6,086 bases of DNA from a bacterium. GTDB taxonomy: Bacteria; Krumholzibacteriota; Krumholzibacteriia; Krumholzibacteriales; WJIX01. Of this stretch, positions 1-6,086 are shown one piece after another. Location: NCBI GenBank assembly GCA_021160845.1, contig JAGHBT010000094.1, positions 1 to 6,086 on the forward strand, read 5' to 3'. Both the position numbers and the translations under genes were made by a program. Position 1 is the stretch's first letter. Each line of letters begins with the position of its first letter. The notes under the pieces are model-generated. The model was not told the DNA's origin. It made no database searches and saw nothing but the letters and a program-made list of their open reading frames with translations.

Positions 1-300
1 ACTAATGATGGTATAAATATCTTTACAAAGATGCTCGGCATGGCAAAATATTTTTTTATCTATGAAATTGAAAATAGAGAACACTATAAACTCATTGAAA
101 AAAGAAAGAACCCTTTCGTAGATACAATGCAACACCTAAAAACTTTGGATGTCTATGAGATAATTAATGATTGTTCGATTATTATATCTGCTCGCATCGG
201 GAAAAAGGGAATAACAAGACTTCGTGAAAGAGGAATGAAACTCTTTTTCGAAAAAGGAAATATGAAAAAAGCGCTTATTGTAGTATTAAATGATTTGTGA
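1..300 (+). CDS. NifX/NifB-type dinitrogenase iron-molybdenum cofactor domain protein, 5'-truncated by window edge
   Basis: The reading frame is open from base 1 to a TGA at 298-300, giving 99 visible residues that begin TNDGINIFTKMLGMAKYF. The family fold normally starts about 6-10 residues earlier with a short beta strand, then an S/T-N-D-G turn, so the true start lies just outside the window. The internal ATG codons at 31 and 40 would remove the conserved N-terminus. Family hallmarks I see are the NDG turn, the AKYFFIYEIEN strand, the QHLKTLDVYEIINDCSIII segment, the ARIGKKGITRLRERG segment and a C-terminal FEKGN...KAL helix. The domain is RNase H-like; in NifX and NafY it binds FeMo-cofactor or its precursors, but many stand-alone members occur in organisms that do not fix nitrogen and their role is unknown. 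Where many members have an HFGRA-type stretch, this one has MLGMA. It has a single cysteine (in NDCSII). The gene is convergent with trmFO and probably not functionally linked to it. The family call is fairly firm; the function is not. Confidence 0.8.
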   Translation, partial: TNDGINIFTKMLGMAKYFFIYEIENREHYKLIEKRKNPFVDTMQHLKTLDVYEIINDCSIIISARIGKKGITRLRERGMKLFFEKGNMKKALIVVLNDL

Positions 301-332
301 TGATTTTTCGTGGTAACAAGCAAGATGCTCCC

Positions 333-1622
333 CTATTTCCGCAAAAATGCGGTCATGGAATCTATAGCGATTTGAGCTTTCCTGCTTTTTCTTTCTCTCT
401 TGTTTCCCTTTACCCTGGGCAGAAGTCCAAAGTTCGCGTTTATCGGTTGAAAATTGATTTCAGTATTAATGAGATAACGCTGAATAGCACCGAGGATAGT
501 CTCTTTCGGAAAAATAATGCTCTCTTCCCCTTTTAAATAGGCAATAACATTTCTTGAGGTAATAAGCCCATGGGCTATAGATTCTACATATCCTTCAACA
601 CCTGTTATCTGACCGGCAAAAAAGAGCCCATCTTTCATTTTTGACATCTGCCTCTCGTCAAGCAACCTCGGGGAATCAATATATGTGTTTCTGTGAATCG
701 AAGCCCACCTGAGAATCTCGGAATTCATTAGCCCGGGAATAACACCCAACAGTTCTCTTTGCGCCTTTCTTGTCAACCTGCTTTGAAATCCCACGAGACC
801 ATACATCTCGCCACTTCTTGTTTCCTGCCTAAGCTGAATAACTGCGTATGGCTCAACGCCGGTCAAAGGATCTATTAATCCTTTGGGTTTCATGATTCCG
901 TAGCGTAGTGTTTCTACTCCTCTTTGTGCGGCGACTTCCACCGGAAGACACGCCTCGAAAAAACTGGAGCTTTCGAAGTTATGTTTTTCTGTCTTTGGAG
1001 CTGATATCAGAAATTCAACCAAACGGTAATATTCCTCCTTCGTAAAAGGGATGTTAAAATAATCAGCTTCCCCTTTACCGTATCTTGAGGCCTTGAACAT
1101 TACTCCAGTGTCAACGGTCTCAATATTTATTGAAATCGAGATTGCGTCGTAAAAAAAGAGGTGATCCTTCGAGAAATGATCCTGAATCGATTTGGAAAGA
1201 GCCTGCGATGTAAGTGGGCCGGTAGCTATCACACAGCACCCTGAAATTAGAATATCCCTTTTTTCTTCTTCTACCAAATTTATAAGCTTATGTTCCTGTA
1301 CAACTCTACTGACATTTGACGCAAACAATTCTCTGTCAACCGCGAGAGCGTGGCCGGCAGGAACCTTTGATTTTTCAGCAATTTCAAGCAGGCGGCATCC
1401 AAGCATATTGAGCTCTTTTTTCAGAAGCCCGGAGGCATTTTCAATTCTGGTAGATTTCAATGAATTACTACAAACAAGTTCCGCGAGATATGGTGATTTA
1501 TGGGCTTCCGTCATTACAGAAGGACGCATCTCAATGAGGTCGACCTCATACCCCCTGCCTGCCAGTTGAAGAGCAGCTTCAGAACCCGCAAGGCCCCCTC
1601 CAACAATAGTGATTTTCTGCAT
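333..1622 (-). CDS. trmFO: TrmFO, folate- and FAD-dependent tRNA (uracil-54-C5)-methyltransferase
   Basis: This flavoprotein makes 5-methyluridine at position 54 of the tRNA T-loop, using 5,10-methylenetetrahydrofolate as carbon donor and reduced flavin; it acts in the cytoplasm. The protein has 429 residues, close to the usual length of about 435-440, and appears complete. The N-terminus is a Rossmann dinucleotide-binding motif (IVGGGLAGSEAA, about residues 6-17), followed by the family signature EMRP...T.AHKSP...ELVCSNSLKS. C51 in that signature and C225 (in EACLPVEVAAQRG) correspond to the two functional cysteines described in the Bacillus and Thermus enzymes. Near the C-terminus, FFAGQITGVEGYVESIAHGL (about 334-353) is the second FAD-contacting block typical of the GidA/TrmFO superfamily. 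It lacks the long C-terminal extension of MnmG, which rules out that paralogue. The ATG overlaps the topA stop by one base, with GAGG ten bases upstream, so it is probably translationally coupled to topA. It is the last minus-strand gene before the convergent neighbour. Confidence 0.97.
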   Translation of the reverse strand: MQKITIVGGGLAGSEAALQLAGRGYEVDLIEMRPSVMTEAHKSPYLAELVCSNSLKSTRIENASGLLKKELNMLGCRLLEIAEKSKVPAGHALAVDRELFASNVSRVVQEHKLINLVEEEKRDILISGCCVIATGPLTSQALSKSIQDHFSKDHLFFYDAISISINIETVDTGVMFKASRYGKGEADYFNIPFTKEEYYRLVEFLISAPKTEKHNFESSSFFEACLPVEVAAQRGVETLRYGIMKPKGLIDPLTGVEPYAVIQLRQETRSGEMYGLVGFQSRLTRKAQRELLGVIPGLMNSEILRWASIHRNTYIDSPRLLDERQMSKMKDGLFFAGQITGVEGYVESIAHGLITSRNVIAYLKGEESIIFPKETILGAIQRYLINTEINFQPINANFGLLPRVKGNKRERKSRKAQIAIDSMTAFLRK

Positions 1623-1624
1623 TA
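1620..1624 (-). promoter_or_regulatory. TAATG stop/start overlap coupling topA to trmFO
   Basis: The topA stop TAA (1622-1624) and the trmFO start ATG (1620-1622) share one A. Such overlaps commonly allow re-initiation by ribosomes finishing the upstream gene, so trmFO expression probably depends on topA translation. Confidence 0.85.
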
Positions 1625-3811
1625 AGAATAAACCTCATGCTTGCAGATTGGACATTGGAGAAAGTTCCCCTTTTTTTTCGTGTATTTTTCCAGGAGAATA
1701 CTACCCCCGCACTGCGGACATTCACTTGCTATAGGTTTATCCCAGGAAGCGAACTTACATTTGGGATAGTTACTGCAGCCATAAAATATCTTTCCCCGCC
1801 GAGTTTTCTTTTCAATTATATCTCCATCGCAATCATCCTCGGGACACTTCACTCCAATTTTAACGGATTCCGTGTATTTACAATCGGGATAGTTTGAACA
1901 GGCAATAAAACGGCCAAATTTGCCGTTCTTATATCTTAAATTTCCACCGCATTTCGGGCATTTTCTATCCAAGTCATCCTCGTCGAGAGATTTTGTAAAT
2001 TTACATTCCGGATATCCGGGGCATGCCAGAAACTGTCCATTTCTACTCCATTTCTTGATCAGTTTCCTACCGCAATTTTCACATATTTCTTCTGTCTCCT
2101 CTTGGACCAGTTTCTTCGCGTCATCCTTTTCAACCTGGAATTTTTCAAGATCAATCTTAAGGTATCTATAATAGTCCTCTATTACACCCTGCCACTTTAT
2201 ACTGGCATTTTCAATTTCATCCAGCTTGTTTTCCATTCCGGCGGTAAAGTCAATTTCAAATATATCAGTAAAGAGTTTATCAAGTATCCTCCAAACCTCT
2301 TCGCCAAGTTTAGTTGGATATAGTGTCCTTTTTTCTTTTGAAGCGTACCCTCGAGTTTGTATTATCCCCAAAATACTCGCGTAGGTACTTGGTCGTCCAA
2401 TTCCATTCTCCTCAAGAGTTTTAATGAGAGCCGCTTCAGAGAATCTGGCGGGAGGCTCAGTATGATGCTGTATTCCTTCAAGTTTTTTAAGTGTTAAGTT
2501 TTCTCCCTCCGTAAGGTCCGGAAGCGTTATATCCTCCTCCGGTTTCCTGTCAGGCATAATAGCAAGAAACCCCTTTTCCTTAAGCATCCTGCTGTTTGAG
2601 CTGAGTAGGTACCTTCCGGCTTTAATATCAACCTTGGAAACCTGATAGATTGCGGATACCGAGAGCGAGGCCAGAAAACGCTGCCAAATTAATCTGTAAA
2701 GGGCAAGTTGATCTTTTCCCAAAAACCTCAACAATGAATCAGGGGTCTTAAAAGAATCCGTCGGTCTTATTGCTTCGTGTGCGTCCTGAGAAGATTTACT
2801 CTTCTTAAACCGGCCTTTATTCCCGCTGATTTTGTCTTTACCCAGCGCCTGTTCAAGATATGAAACGCCGTTTCTGTATGCCTCATCACTGATCCTGACT
2901 GAATCGGTCCTCATATAGCTTATCAGCCCGATCGCGCCTTCCTGTCCGAGTTCCACCCCTTCATAAAGTTGCTGAGCAAGCACCATTGTTTTTTTAGCTG
3001 AGAAACCGAGCCTTGAAGCAGCATCACGCTGCATTGTACTTGTAATGTATGCGGGATATGGATTACGCTTTCTCTCCTTTTTCTCGACTTTGCTTATGAC
3101 CAGATTTTCCCCTTTAATACCGGATACTGTTTCTTCAGCTTCTTTGGCGTTTTTAATCTCCGGCTTTTTGCCATCTATCTTTGCTAACCTGGTATCGAAT
3201 TCTACTCCCTCGCCATTTGCTAATTTTCCTTCTATAGTCCAGTATTCTTCCGGAGTAAATCTTCTTATTTCATTTTCTCTTTCGCATAAAAACCTAAGGC
3301 CTATGGTTTGGACTCTCCCTGCGCTTAGCCCTCTGTAAAAAACCTTCCATAGAACCGGGCTGACAAGATATCCGACAAGCCTGTCAAGGACTCTACGTGC
3401 CTGCTGAGCATCGACCTTGTTTATATCGATATTGATTGGATTCTCGATTGCCTTCTCGATTGCCTTTCGTGTAATTTCATTAAATACGATTCGCTTTATT
3501 TCAACTCCGCTTCTCTCAAGAATATTACTTAAATGCCAAGCGATTGCCTCCCCTTCACGATCCATATCTGTCGCGATCATGATATGTTCAGCTGATTTCG
3601 CAGCATCTTTAAGCATTTTGATCACTTTAGTTTTATCTTTCATATTAACATATTCAGGTTCGAATCCATTTTCGACATCAATCCCAAGTTTCTTTTTTGG
3701 GAGATCGCGAATGTGCCCGACCGAAGCCACAACATTAAAATTATTATCAAGATATTTCCCGATTGTTTTCGCCTTGGCGGGCGATTCGACTATTACAAGG
3801 GGTTTGCTCAT
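1622..3811 (-). CDS. topA: DNA topoisomerase I (type IA), with four C-terminal zinc ribbons
   Basis: TopA relaxes negatively supercoiled DNA by transient single-strand cleavage through a 5'-phosphotyrosine link. The 729-residue protein appears complete. It opens with a Toprim domain: VESPAKAKTI carries the catalytic E9, and TDMDREGEA carries the metal-binding acidic triad D82, D84, E86. The NAQQARR-type block appears as DAQQARRVLDRLVGY (134-148) and is followed by GLSAGRVQT (161-169). The active-site tyrosine is Y299 in ISYMRTDSVRIS, the counterpart of E. coli Y319. DAHEAIRPT (343-351), PPARFSEAALIKTLEE (453-468) and GIGRPSTYA (470-478) complete the core. Four zinc-ribbon units follow with cysteines at 577/580/597/603, 618/621/638/644, 656/661/679/685 and 698/701/720/723; the first three contain the (G/N)YP(E/D/K)C pattern. 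The last unit ends six residues before the stop. E. coli TopA also has repeated C-terminal zinc ribbons, but not all are tetracysteine. The start has AAGGA seven bases upstream, overlapping the stop of the preceding smg-like gene. Confidence 0.98.
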   Translation of the reverse strand: MSKPLVIVESPAKAKTIGKYLDNNFNVVASVGHIRDLPKKKLGIDVENGFEPEYVNMKDKTKVIKMLKDAAKSAEHIMIATDMDREGEAIAWHLSNILERSGVEIKRIVFNEITRKAIEKAIENPINIDINKVDAQQARRVLDRLVGYLVSPVLWKVFYRGLSAGRVQTIGLRFLCERENEIRRFTPEEYWTIEGKLANGEGVEFDTRLAKIDGKKPEIKNAKEAEETVSGIKGENLVISKVEKKERKRNPYPAYITSTMQRDAASRLGFSAKKTMVLAQQLYEGVELGQEGAIGLISYMRTDSVRISDEAYRNGVSYLEQALGKDKISGNKGRFKKSKSSQDAHEAIRPTDSFKTPDSLLRFLGKDQLALYRLIWQRFLASLSVSAIYQVSKVDIKAGRYLLSSNSRMLKEKGFLAIMPDRKPEEDITLPDLTEGENLTLKKLEGIQHHTEPPARFSEAALIKTLEENGIGRPSTYASILGIIQTRGYASKEKRTLYPTKLGEEVWRILDKLFTDIFEIDFTAGMENKLDEIENASIKWQGVIEDYYRYLKIDLEKFQVEKDDAKKLVQEETEEICENCGRKLIKKWSRNGQFLACPGYPECKFTKSLDEDDLDRKCPKCGGNLRYKNGKFGRFIACSNYPDCKYTESVKIGVKCPEDDCDGDIIEKKTRRGKIFYGCSNYPKCKFASWDKPIASECPQCGGSILLEKYTKKKGNFLQCPICKHEVYS
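1633..1636 (-). promoter_or_regulatory. Probable Shine-Dalgarno sequence for trmFO
   Basis: GAGG on the minus strand lies ten bases before the trmFO ATG, inside the last codons of topA. The spacing is slightly long, in keeping with initiation helped by coupling to topA. It supports this ATG as the start. Confidence 0.55.
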
Positions 3812-3818
3812 TTTTTAA

Positions 3819-3823
3819 TCCTT
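3819..3823 (-). promoter_or_regulatory. Shine-Dalgarno sequence for topA, overlapping the smg stop codon
   Basis: The minus strand reads TAAGGATTAAAAAATG. AAGGA sits seven bases before the topA ATG and shares two bases with the smg-like gene's TAA (3822-3824). A ribosome terminating on smg would cover this site, so the two genes are probably translated in a linked manner. Confidence 0.8.
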
Positions 3824-4244
3824 AATTAATCCTTATATCGGTTTTCGAGTTGGCATTTATCAAATCATTGTGTAAATCCGCAATGAATCTCTCTATAACT
3901 AACTTTACATCTTTAAGTGAAGCAGGATAATCACGTTCTATGGAAATGGTTTCAAGAAGAATGCCGAGTTCATATTCTGAGATTAATCCGTTATCTATCA
4001 ATTTAATGAGATAACCTTGAGCTGCAGTTGAAAGATTGAGCTTCTCCGATTCACTAAGGACTCTGTTAAATCTACGCGTCGCGACAAAGGCCCTGGCACG
4101 TTTAGAAAACGATTCAATTACTTCATCAATCTCTTGCCCCGAAAAACCCATTTTTTCCAATTTAACTATTGGATCTTCTTCGTTTACGCCTTTAGTTTCT
4201 TCTTCCATAAAATCCTTCAGAAGTTTTTTGATATTCTTTTTCAT
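3822..4244 (-). CDS. smg: Smg/DUF494-family protein of unknown function
   Basis: I chose the ATG at 4242-4244, giving 140 residues. Its N-terminus MKKNIKKLLKDFMEEE resembles the usual DUF494 opening (a charged helix of the form MKERV..IL..LMEE), and an AAGGG element lies about ten bases upstream. A longer form from a TTG at 4314-4316 would add 24 residues and overlap the secA 3' end by 19 bases, which I think less likely. Family-like features are a short helical region with EKMGFSGQEIDEVIESF (30-46), the block RVLSESEKLNLSTAAQGYLIKLIDNGLIS (61-89) and a C-terminal LKDVKLVIERFI helix (110-121). No signal peptide, membrane segment or cysteine is visible, so it is probably cytoplasmic and helical. 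The family has no established biochemical role that I know of; in Proteobacteria smg sits beside dprA and topA-type zinc-finger genes. Here it lies directly between secA and topA. The family call rests on remembered sequence pattern, not a search. Confidence 0.8.
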   Translation of the reverse strand: MKKNIKKLLKDFMEEETKGVNEEDPIVKLEKMGFSGQEIDEVIESFSKRARAFVATRRFNRVLSESEKLNLSTAAQGYLIKLIDNGLISEYELGILLETISIERDYPASLKDVKLVIERFIADLHNDLINANSKTDIRIN

Positions 4245-4254
4245 GCTCTTCTTT

Positions 4255-4259
4255 CCCTT
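4255..4259 (-). promoter_or_regulatory. Probable Shine-Dalgarno sequence deciding the smg start
   Basis: AAGGG on the minus strand lies about ten bases before the ATG at 4242-4244. The rival upstream TTG start at 4314-4316 is preceded by AT-rich secA coding sequence (AAGAAATATAAAAA) with no good match, which favours the ATG. Confidence 0.5.
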
Positions 4260-4275
4260 TTCAATATCTTGTTGA

Positions 4276-4300
4276 TAAAAATTGAAGATGGCAATTTTTA
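4276..4300 (-). other. AT-rich inverted repeat at the secA stop codon
   Basis: On the minus strand TAAAAATTG and CAATTTTTA form a perfect 9-base-pair stem around the 7-base loop CCATCTT. The left arm begins with the secA stop TAA and the structure ends 31 bases before the preferred smg ATG. Only one of nine pairs is G-C, so it is weak; it could slow transcription, protect an RNA end, or be chance in AT-rich DNA. It is not a convincing intrinsic terminator because the T-run is part of the stem and is only five long. Confidence 0.4.
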
Positions 4301-6086
4301 CTTTCTTCCGCAACAATTTTTATATTTCTTTCCGCTTCCACAGGGACAGGGATCGTTTCTACCAACCTTGGGATGTTCCCGCCGCATTGTTTCATGACCG
4401 GATCTGCCAGCCTGTTCTGCGCTTTTAGCTCTCAACTTTGAAAACTCAGGGTTACTTTGTTTAAATACATTGCTACTGTAAGCATCCGTTACCTCGTGAA
4501 TTCTTCGTCCCTGCTGTTTTTCTCTATTATCTTCTTCAAGCCTAGCATGGAACAACCCCAGCAAAACCGTCTTGTTTATATCGGCAAGAACATCGGTAAA
4601 AAGAGAAAAGGCCTCCTGCTTATACTCAATTACGGGGTCCTTCTGAGCGTAAGACCTCAGATGAATTCCTTCTTTTAGGTCATCAAGCTCGTGCAGGTGT
4701 TCCATCCACTTGGCATCTATACTTTGGAGCATAATCATTTTTTCGAGTTTAGACAAAATCTCAATTGGTATTGTTGATTTGCGAATTTGATAGGCCTCAT
4801 GAGCCTTTTTTGCAAAACTATCCCTTATCGAAGCTGGATCAACTAAGTTATCTGTGTTCTCCGGAATTTTAAATGGAACGATGAATGTCTGTTCGAGTTC
4901 CATAGCAGCCATCTCAAGGTTCCATTCCTCCTGGTAAGTATTTTCCGGAAGATATTTTTCGACGATTGAATCAATATATTCCTCAATAAAATCAGCTACC
5001 AAACTGTCAAGTTCATTACTCTTTAAAATTTCATTACGCCGCGCGTAAATTACCTCACGCTGCTTGTTCATAACATCATCATATTCCAGAAGTCTTTTTC
5101 TGATACCAAAGTTATACATCTCGACACGTTGCTGCGATTTGGAGATTGCCCTGCTGATAAAGCTATGCTGTATAGATTCTCCCTCTTCAAGCCCAAGCTT
5201 ATCCATAATGGCTGAAACCCTCTCGGAACCGAACAGCCTCATCAGATCGTCTTCAAGAGAAATAAAGAATTTTGAAGAACCCGGGTCCCCCTGCCTTCCC
5301 GATCTTCCCCTGAGTTGCCTGTCAATTCTTCTGCTCTCATGCCTCTCCGTACCTATAATATGAAGTCCACACGGCATATCTTCAATACAGGCTTTTGTCT
5401 TCTCTGGGGTGCAATCTTCACATTCGTCAGAAGGCTGGCAATCAATGCAGCAATTCTCACATTTTACAACACCTTTTTCGAGTTTAATGTCCGTTCCCCT
5501 GCCGGCCATATTAGTAGCTATAGTAACAGCTCCTTTTTTCCCCGCATAAGCGATTATTTCAGCTTCTCTCTTGTGCTGTTTCGCATTTAACACATTATGA
5601 GGGATACCCTCCCTTTTCAACATCCGGCTCAAAGTTTCAGAAAAATCAACCGATATTGTTCCGACAAGCACAGGTAATCCATTTTCGTGCAATCTCTTTA
5701 TTTCATTTATTATCGCTTGAACCTTTTCTCTTTTGGTTTTGAATATCTTATCATCATAATCGATTCGTCTGATAGGTTGGTTGGTCGGTACAACCTCAAC
5801 ATTCAAATCGTATATCTTGTGAAATTCTTCTTCTTCGGTTTCGGCGGTTCCGGTCATTCCCGCCAGCTTATCGTACATTCTGAAATAATTTTGAAGAGTA
5901 ATCGTGGCGAAAGTTTGTGTTTCTCCCTCCACTTTTACCCTCTCCTTGGCTTCCAGTGCCTGATGAAGCCCGTCGCTGAACCTTCTACCGGACATGAGCC
6001 TGCCCGTAAACTCATCTACAATCAAAACTTTGCCTTCCTGCACAACATATTCAACATCCTTCTCAAAAAGCGTATAAGCCTTAAGC
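4298..6086 (-). CDS. secA: SecA, preprotein translocase ATPase, 5' end outside window
   Basis: SecA is the ATPase that drives preproteins through the SecYEG channel at the cytoplasmic membrane. The frame is open to the right edge, so 595 residues are visible, beginning LKAYTLFEKDVEYVVQEGKV; roughly the first 380-400 residues, including the Walker A site, are missing. An in-frame GTG at 6041-6043 is not a real start, since conserved sequence continues upstream. Motifs in order, counted from the first visible codon: VDEFTGRLMSGRRFSDGLHQ (23-42), GMTGTAETEEEEF (76-88), VLVGTIS (139-145), ATNMAGRGTDIKL (190-202), GLHIIGTERHESRR (240-253), QLRGRSGRQGDPGSS (257-271, arginine finger region), the helical scaffold RKRLLEYDDVMNKQR (329-343), and HLRSYAQKDP (475-484). 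The protein ends in the zinc-binding SEC-C motif CPCGSGKKYKNCCGRK (580-595), used for SecB and phospholipid contact. An eight-cysteine segment at 209-239 is unusual and is listed separately. It is the most upstream visible gene of the minus-strand unit. Confidence 0.97.
   Translation of the reverse strand, partial: LKAYTLFEKDVEYVVQEGKVLIVDEFTGRLMSGRRFSDGLHQALEAKERVKVEGETQTFATITLQNYFRMYDKLAGMTGTAETEEEEFHKIYDLNVEVVPTNQPIRRIDYDDKIFKTKREKVQAIINEIKRLHENGLPVLVGTISVDFSETLSRMLKREGIPHNVLNAKQHKREAEIIAYAGKKGAVTIATNMAGRGTDIKLEKGVVKCENCCIDCQPSDECEDCTPEKTKACIEDMPCGLHIIGTERHESRRIDRQLRGRSGRQGDPGSSKFFISLEDDLMRLFGSERVSAIMDKLGLEEGESIQHSFISRAISKSQQRVEMYNFGIRKRLLEYDDVMNKQREVIYARRNEILKSNELDSLVADFIEEYIDSIVEKYLPENTYQEEWNLEMAAMELEQTFIVPFKIPENTDNLVDPASIRDSFAKKAHEAYQIRKSTIPIEILSKLEKMIMLQSIDAKWMEHLHELDDLKEGIHLRSYAQKDPVIEYKQEAFSLFTDVLADINKTVLLGLFHARLEEDNREKQQGRRIHEVTDAYSSNVFKQSNPEFSKLRAKSAEQAGRSGHETMRREHPKVGRNDPCPCGSGKKYKNCCGRK
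4301..4366 (-). other. SEC-C zinc-binding motif at the SecA C-terminus
   Basis: The last 22 residues of SecA start VGRNDPCPC and carry the C-x-C-x8-C-C form of the SEC-C motif (cysteines at visible residues 580, 582, 591, 592). In E. coli the final ligand is a histidine (CH); here it is cysteine, as in many non-proteobacterial SecA proteins. The motif is joined to the body by a charged, low-complexity linker of about 60 residues (roughly 515-573), which is normal for the family. Confidence 0.93.
5369..5461 (-). other. Eight-cysteine segment inside SecA nucleotide-binding domain 2
   Basis: Thirty-one residues lie between IKLEKGVVK and GLHIIGTERH. They hold eight cysteines in the spacing C-x2-C-C-x2-C-x5-C-x2-C-x7-C-x5-C, rich in Asp and Glu. 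E. coli SecA has an unrelated, mostly helical stretch at this point, and B. subtilis-type SecA has only a few residues there, so the site tolerates insertions. The repeated C-x2-C pairs look like metal-binding knuckles (zinc, or less likely an iron-sulfur cluster); this is inference. The reading frame is unbroken and the flanking motifs are intact, so it is not a frameshift artefact. Confidence 0.85.

Noticed and set aside
339..352. Hairpin CCGCA-AAAA-TGCGG as a terminator for the NifX-like gene or trmFO
   Set aside because: The stem is only five base pairs, lies in trmFO coding sequence, and neither strand has a T-run after it.
297..536. Plus-strand open frame overlapping the end of the NifX-like gene by 4 bases (ATGA-like junction)
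   Set aside because: The overlap looks operon-like, but nearly all of the frame is antisense to the trmFO C-terminus and the product has no recognisable pattern.
1192..1569. Open frame of 125 codons on the plus strand within trmFO
   Set aside because: It is antisense to the conserved FAD and active-site region of trmFO, is Ser-rich and resembles no known protein; it is a shadow frame.
3441..3464. Perfect 12-base tandem duplication (TTCTCGATTGCC twice) in topA, encoding a repeated KAIE unit
   Set aside because: The segment has the same length as the matching part of E. coli TopA between the ITK and AQQARR motifs, so it is not an expansion; it reflects similar codons for a repetitive helix.
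3417..3818. Open frame of 133 codons on the plus strand, antisense to the start of topA, with hydrophobic stretches
   Set aside because: It lies wholly opposite the highly conserved Toprim region of topA, and the hydrophobic look is the usual antisense image of charged coding sequence. It has no family resemblance.
4298..4316. Longer form of the smg-like gene starting at TTG 4314-4316
   Set aside because: The extra 24 residues come mostly from the secA end and spacer, do not match the family N-terminus, and the TTG lacks a good ribosome-binding site.
6041..6043. In-frame GTG as the start of a shortened SecA
   Set aside because: Conserved SecA sequence (AYTLFEKDVEYV) continues upstream in the same frame to the window edge, so the gene is cut by the window, not short.

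Overview
This is an ordinary-looking bacterial chromosomal segment of moderate to low G+C. It is dominated by a tight run of core genes, all on the minus strand. Read in the direction of transcription, from the right edge to the left, they are secA (5' end outside the window), a short DUF494/Smg-family gene, topA and trmFO. On the plus strand at the left edge, a NifX/NifB-like gene (5' end outside the window) converges on trmFO. I see no insertion sequence, phage gene, CRISPR array, tRNA or rRNA.

Layout: 1-300 (+) is the C-terminal part of a small dinitrogenase-cofactor-domain protein. A 32-base gap separates it from the trmFO stop. 333-1622 (-) is trmFO. 1622-3811 (-) is topA, which overlaps trmFO by one base (TAATG). 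3822-4244 (-) is the smg-like gene, ten bases upstream of topA, with its stop codon inside topA's Shine-Dalgarno sequence. 4298-6086 (-) is the C-terminal two thirds of SecA, ending 53 bases before the preferred smg start. No stretch above 300 bases lacks a gene.

The minus-strand genes look like one transcription unit for housekeeping work: protein export motor (SecA), relaxation of negative supercoils (TopA), folate-dependent ribothymidine formation at tRNA position 54 (TrmFO), and a conserved protein of unknown role (Smg). Using TrmFO rather than SAM-dependent TrmA argues against a typical gammaproteobacterium. The topA-trmFO pair is widespread in Firmicutes and several other phyla, and smg beside topA is known from Proteobacteria, so the combination points to a lineage outside the well-studied groups. 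I cannot name the phylum from this sequence alone.

The feature most worth a second look is a compact segment with eight cysteines in SecA. It lies between the GRGTD motif and the conserved GLHIIGTERHESRR block of nucleotide-binding domain 2, a place where SecA proteins differ in length. It is separate from the usual C-terminal zinc motif, which is also present. Nothing else in the window suggests a new multi-gene system.
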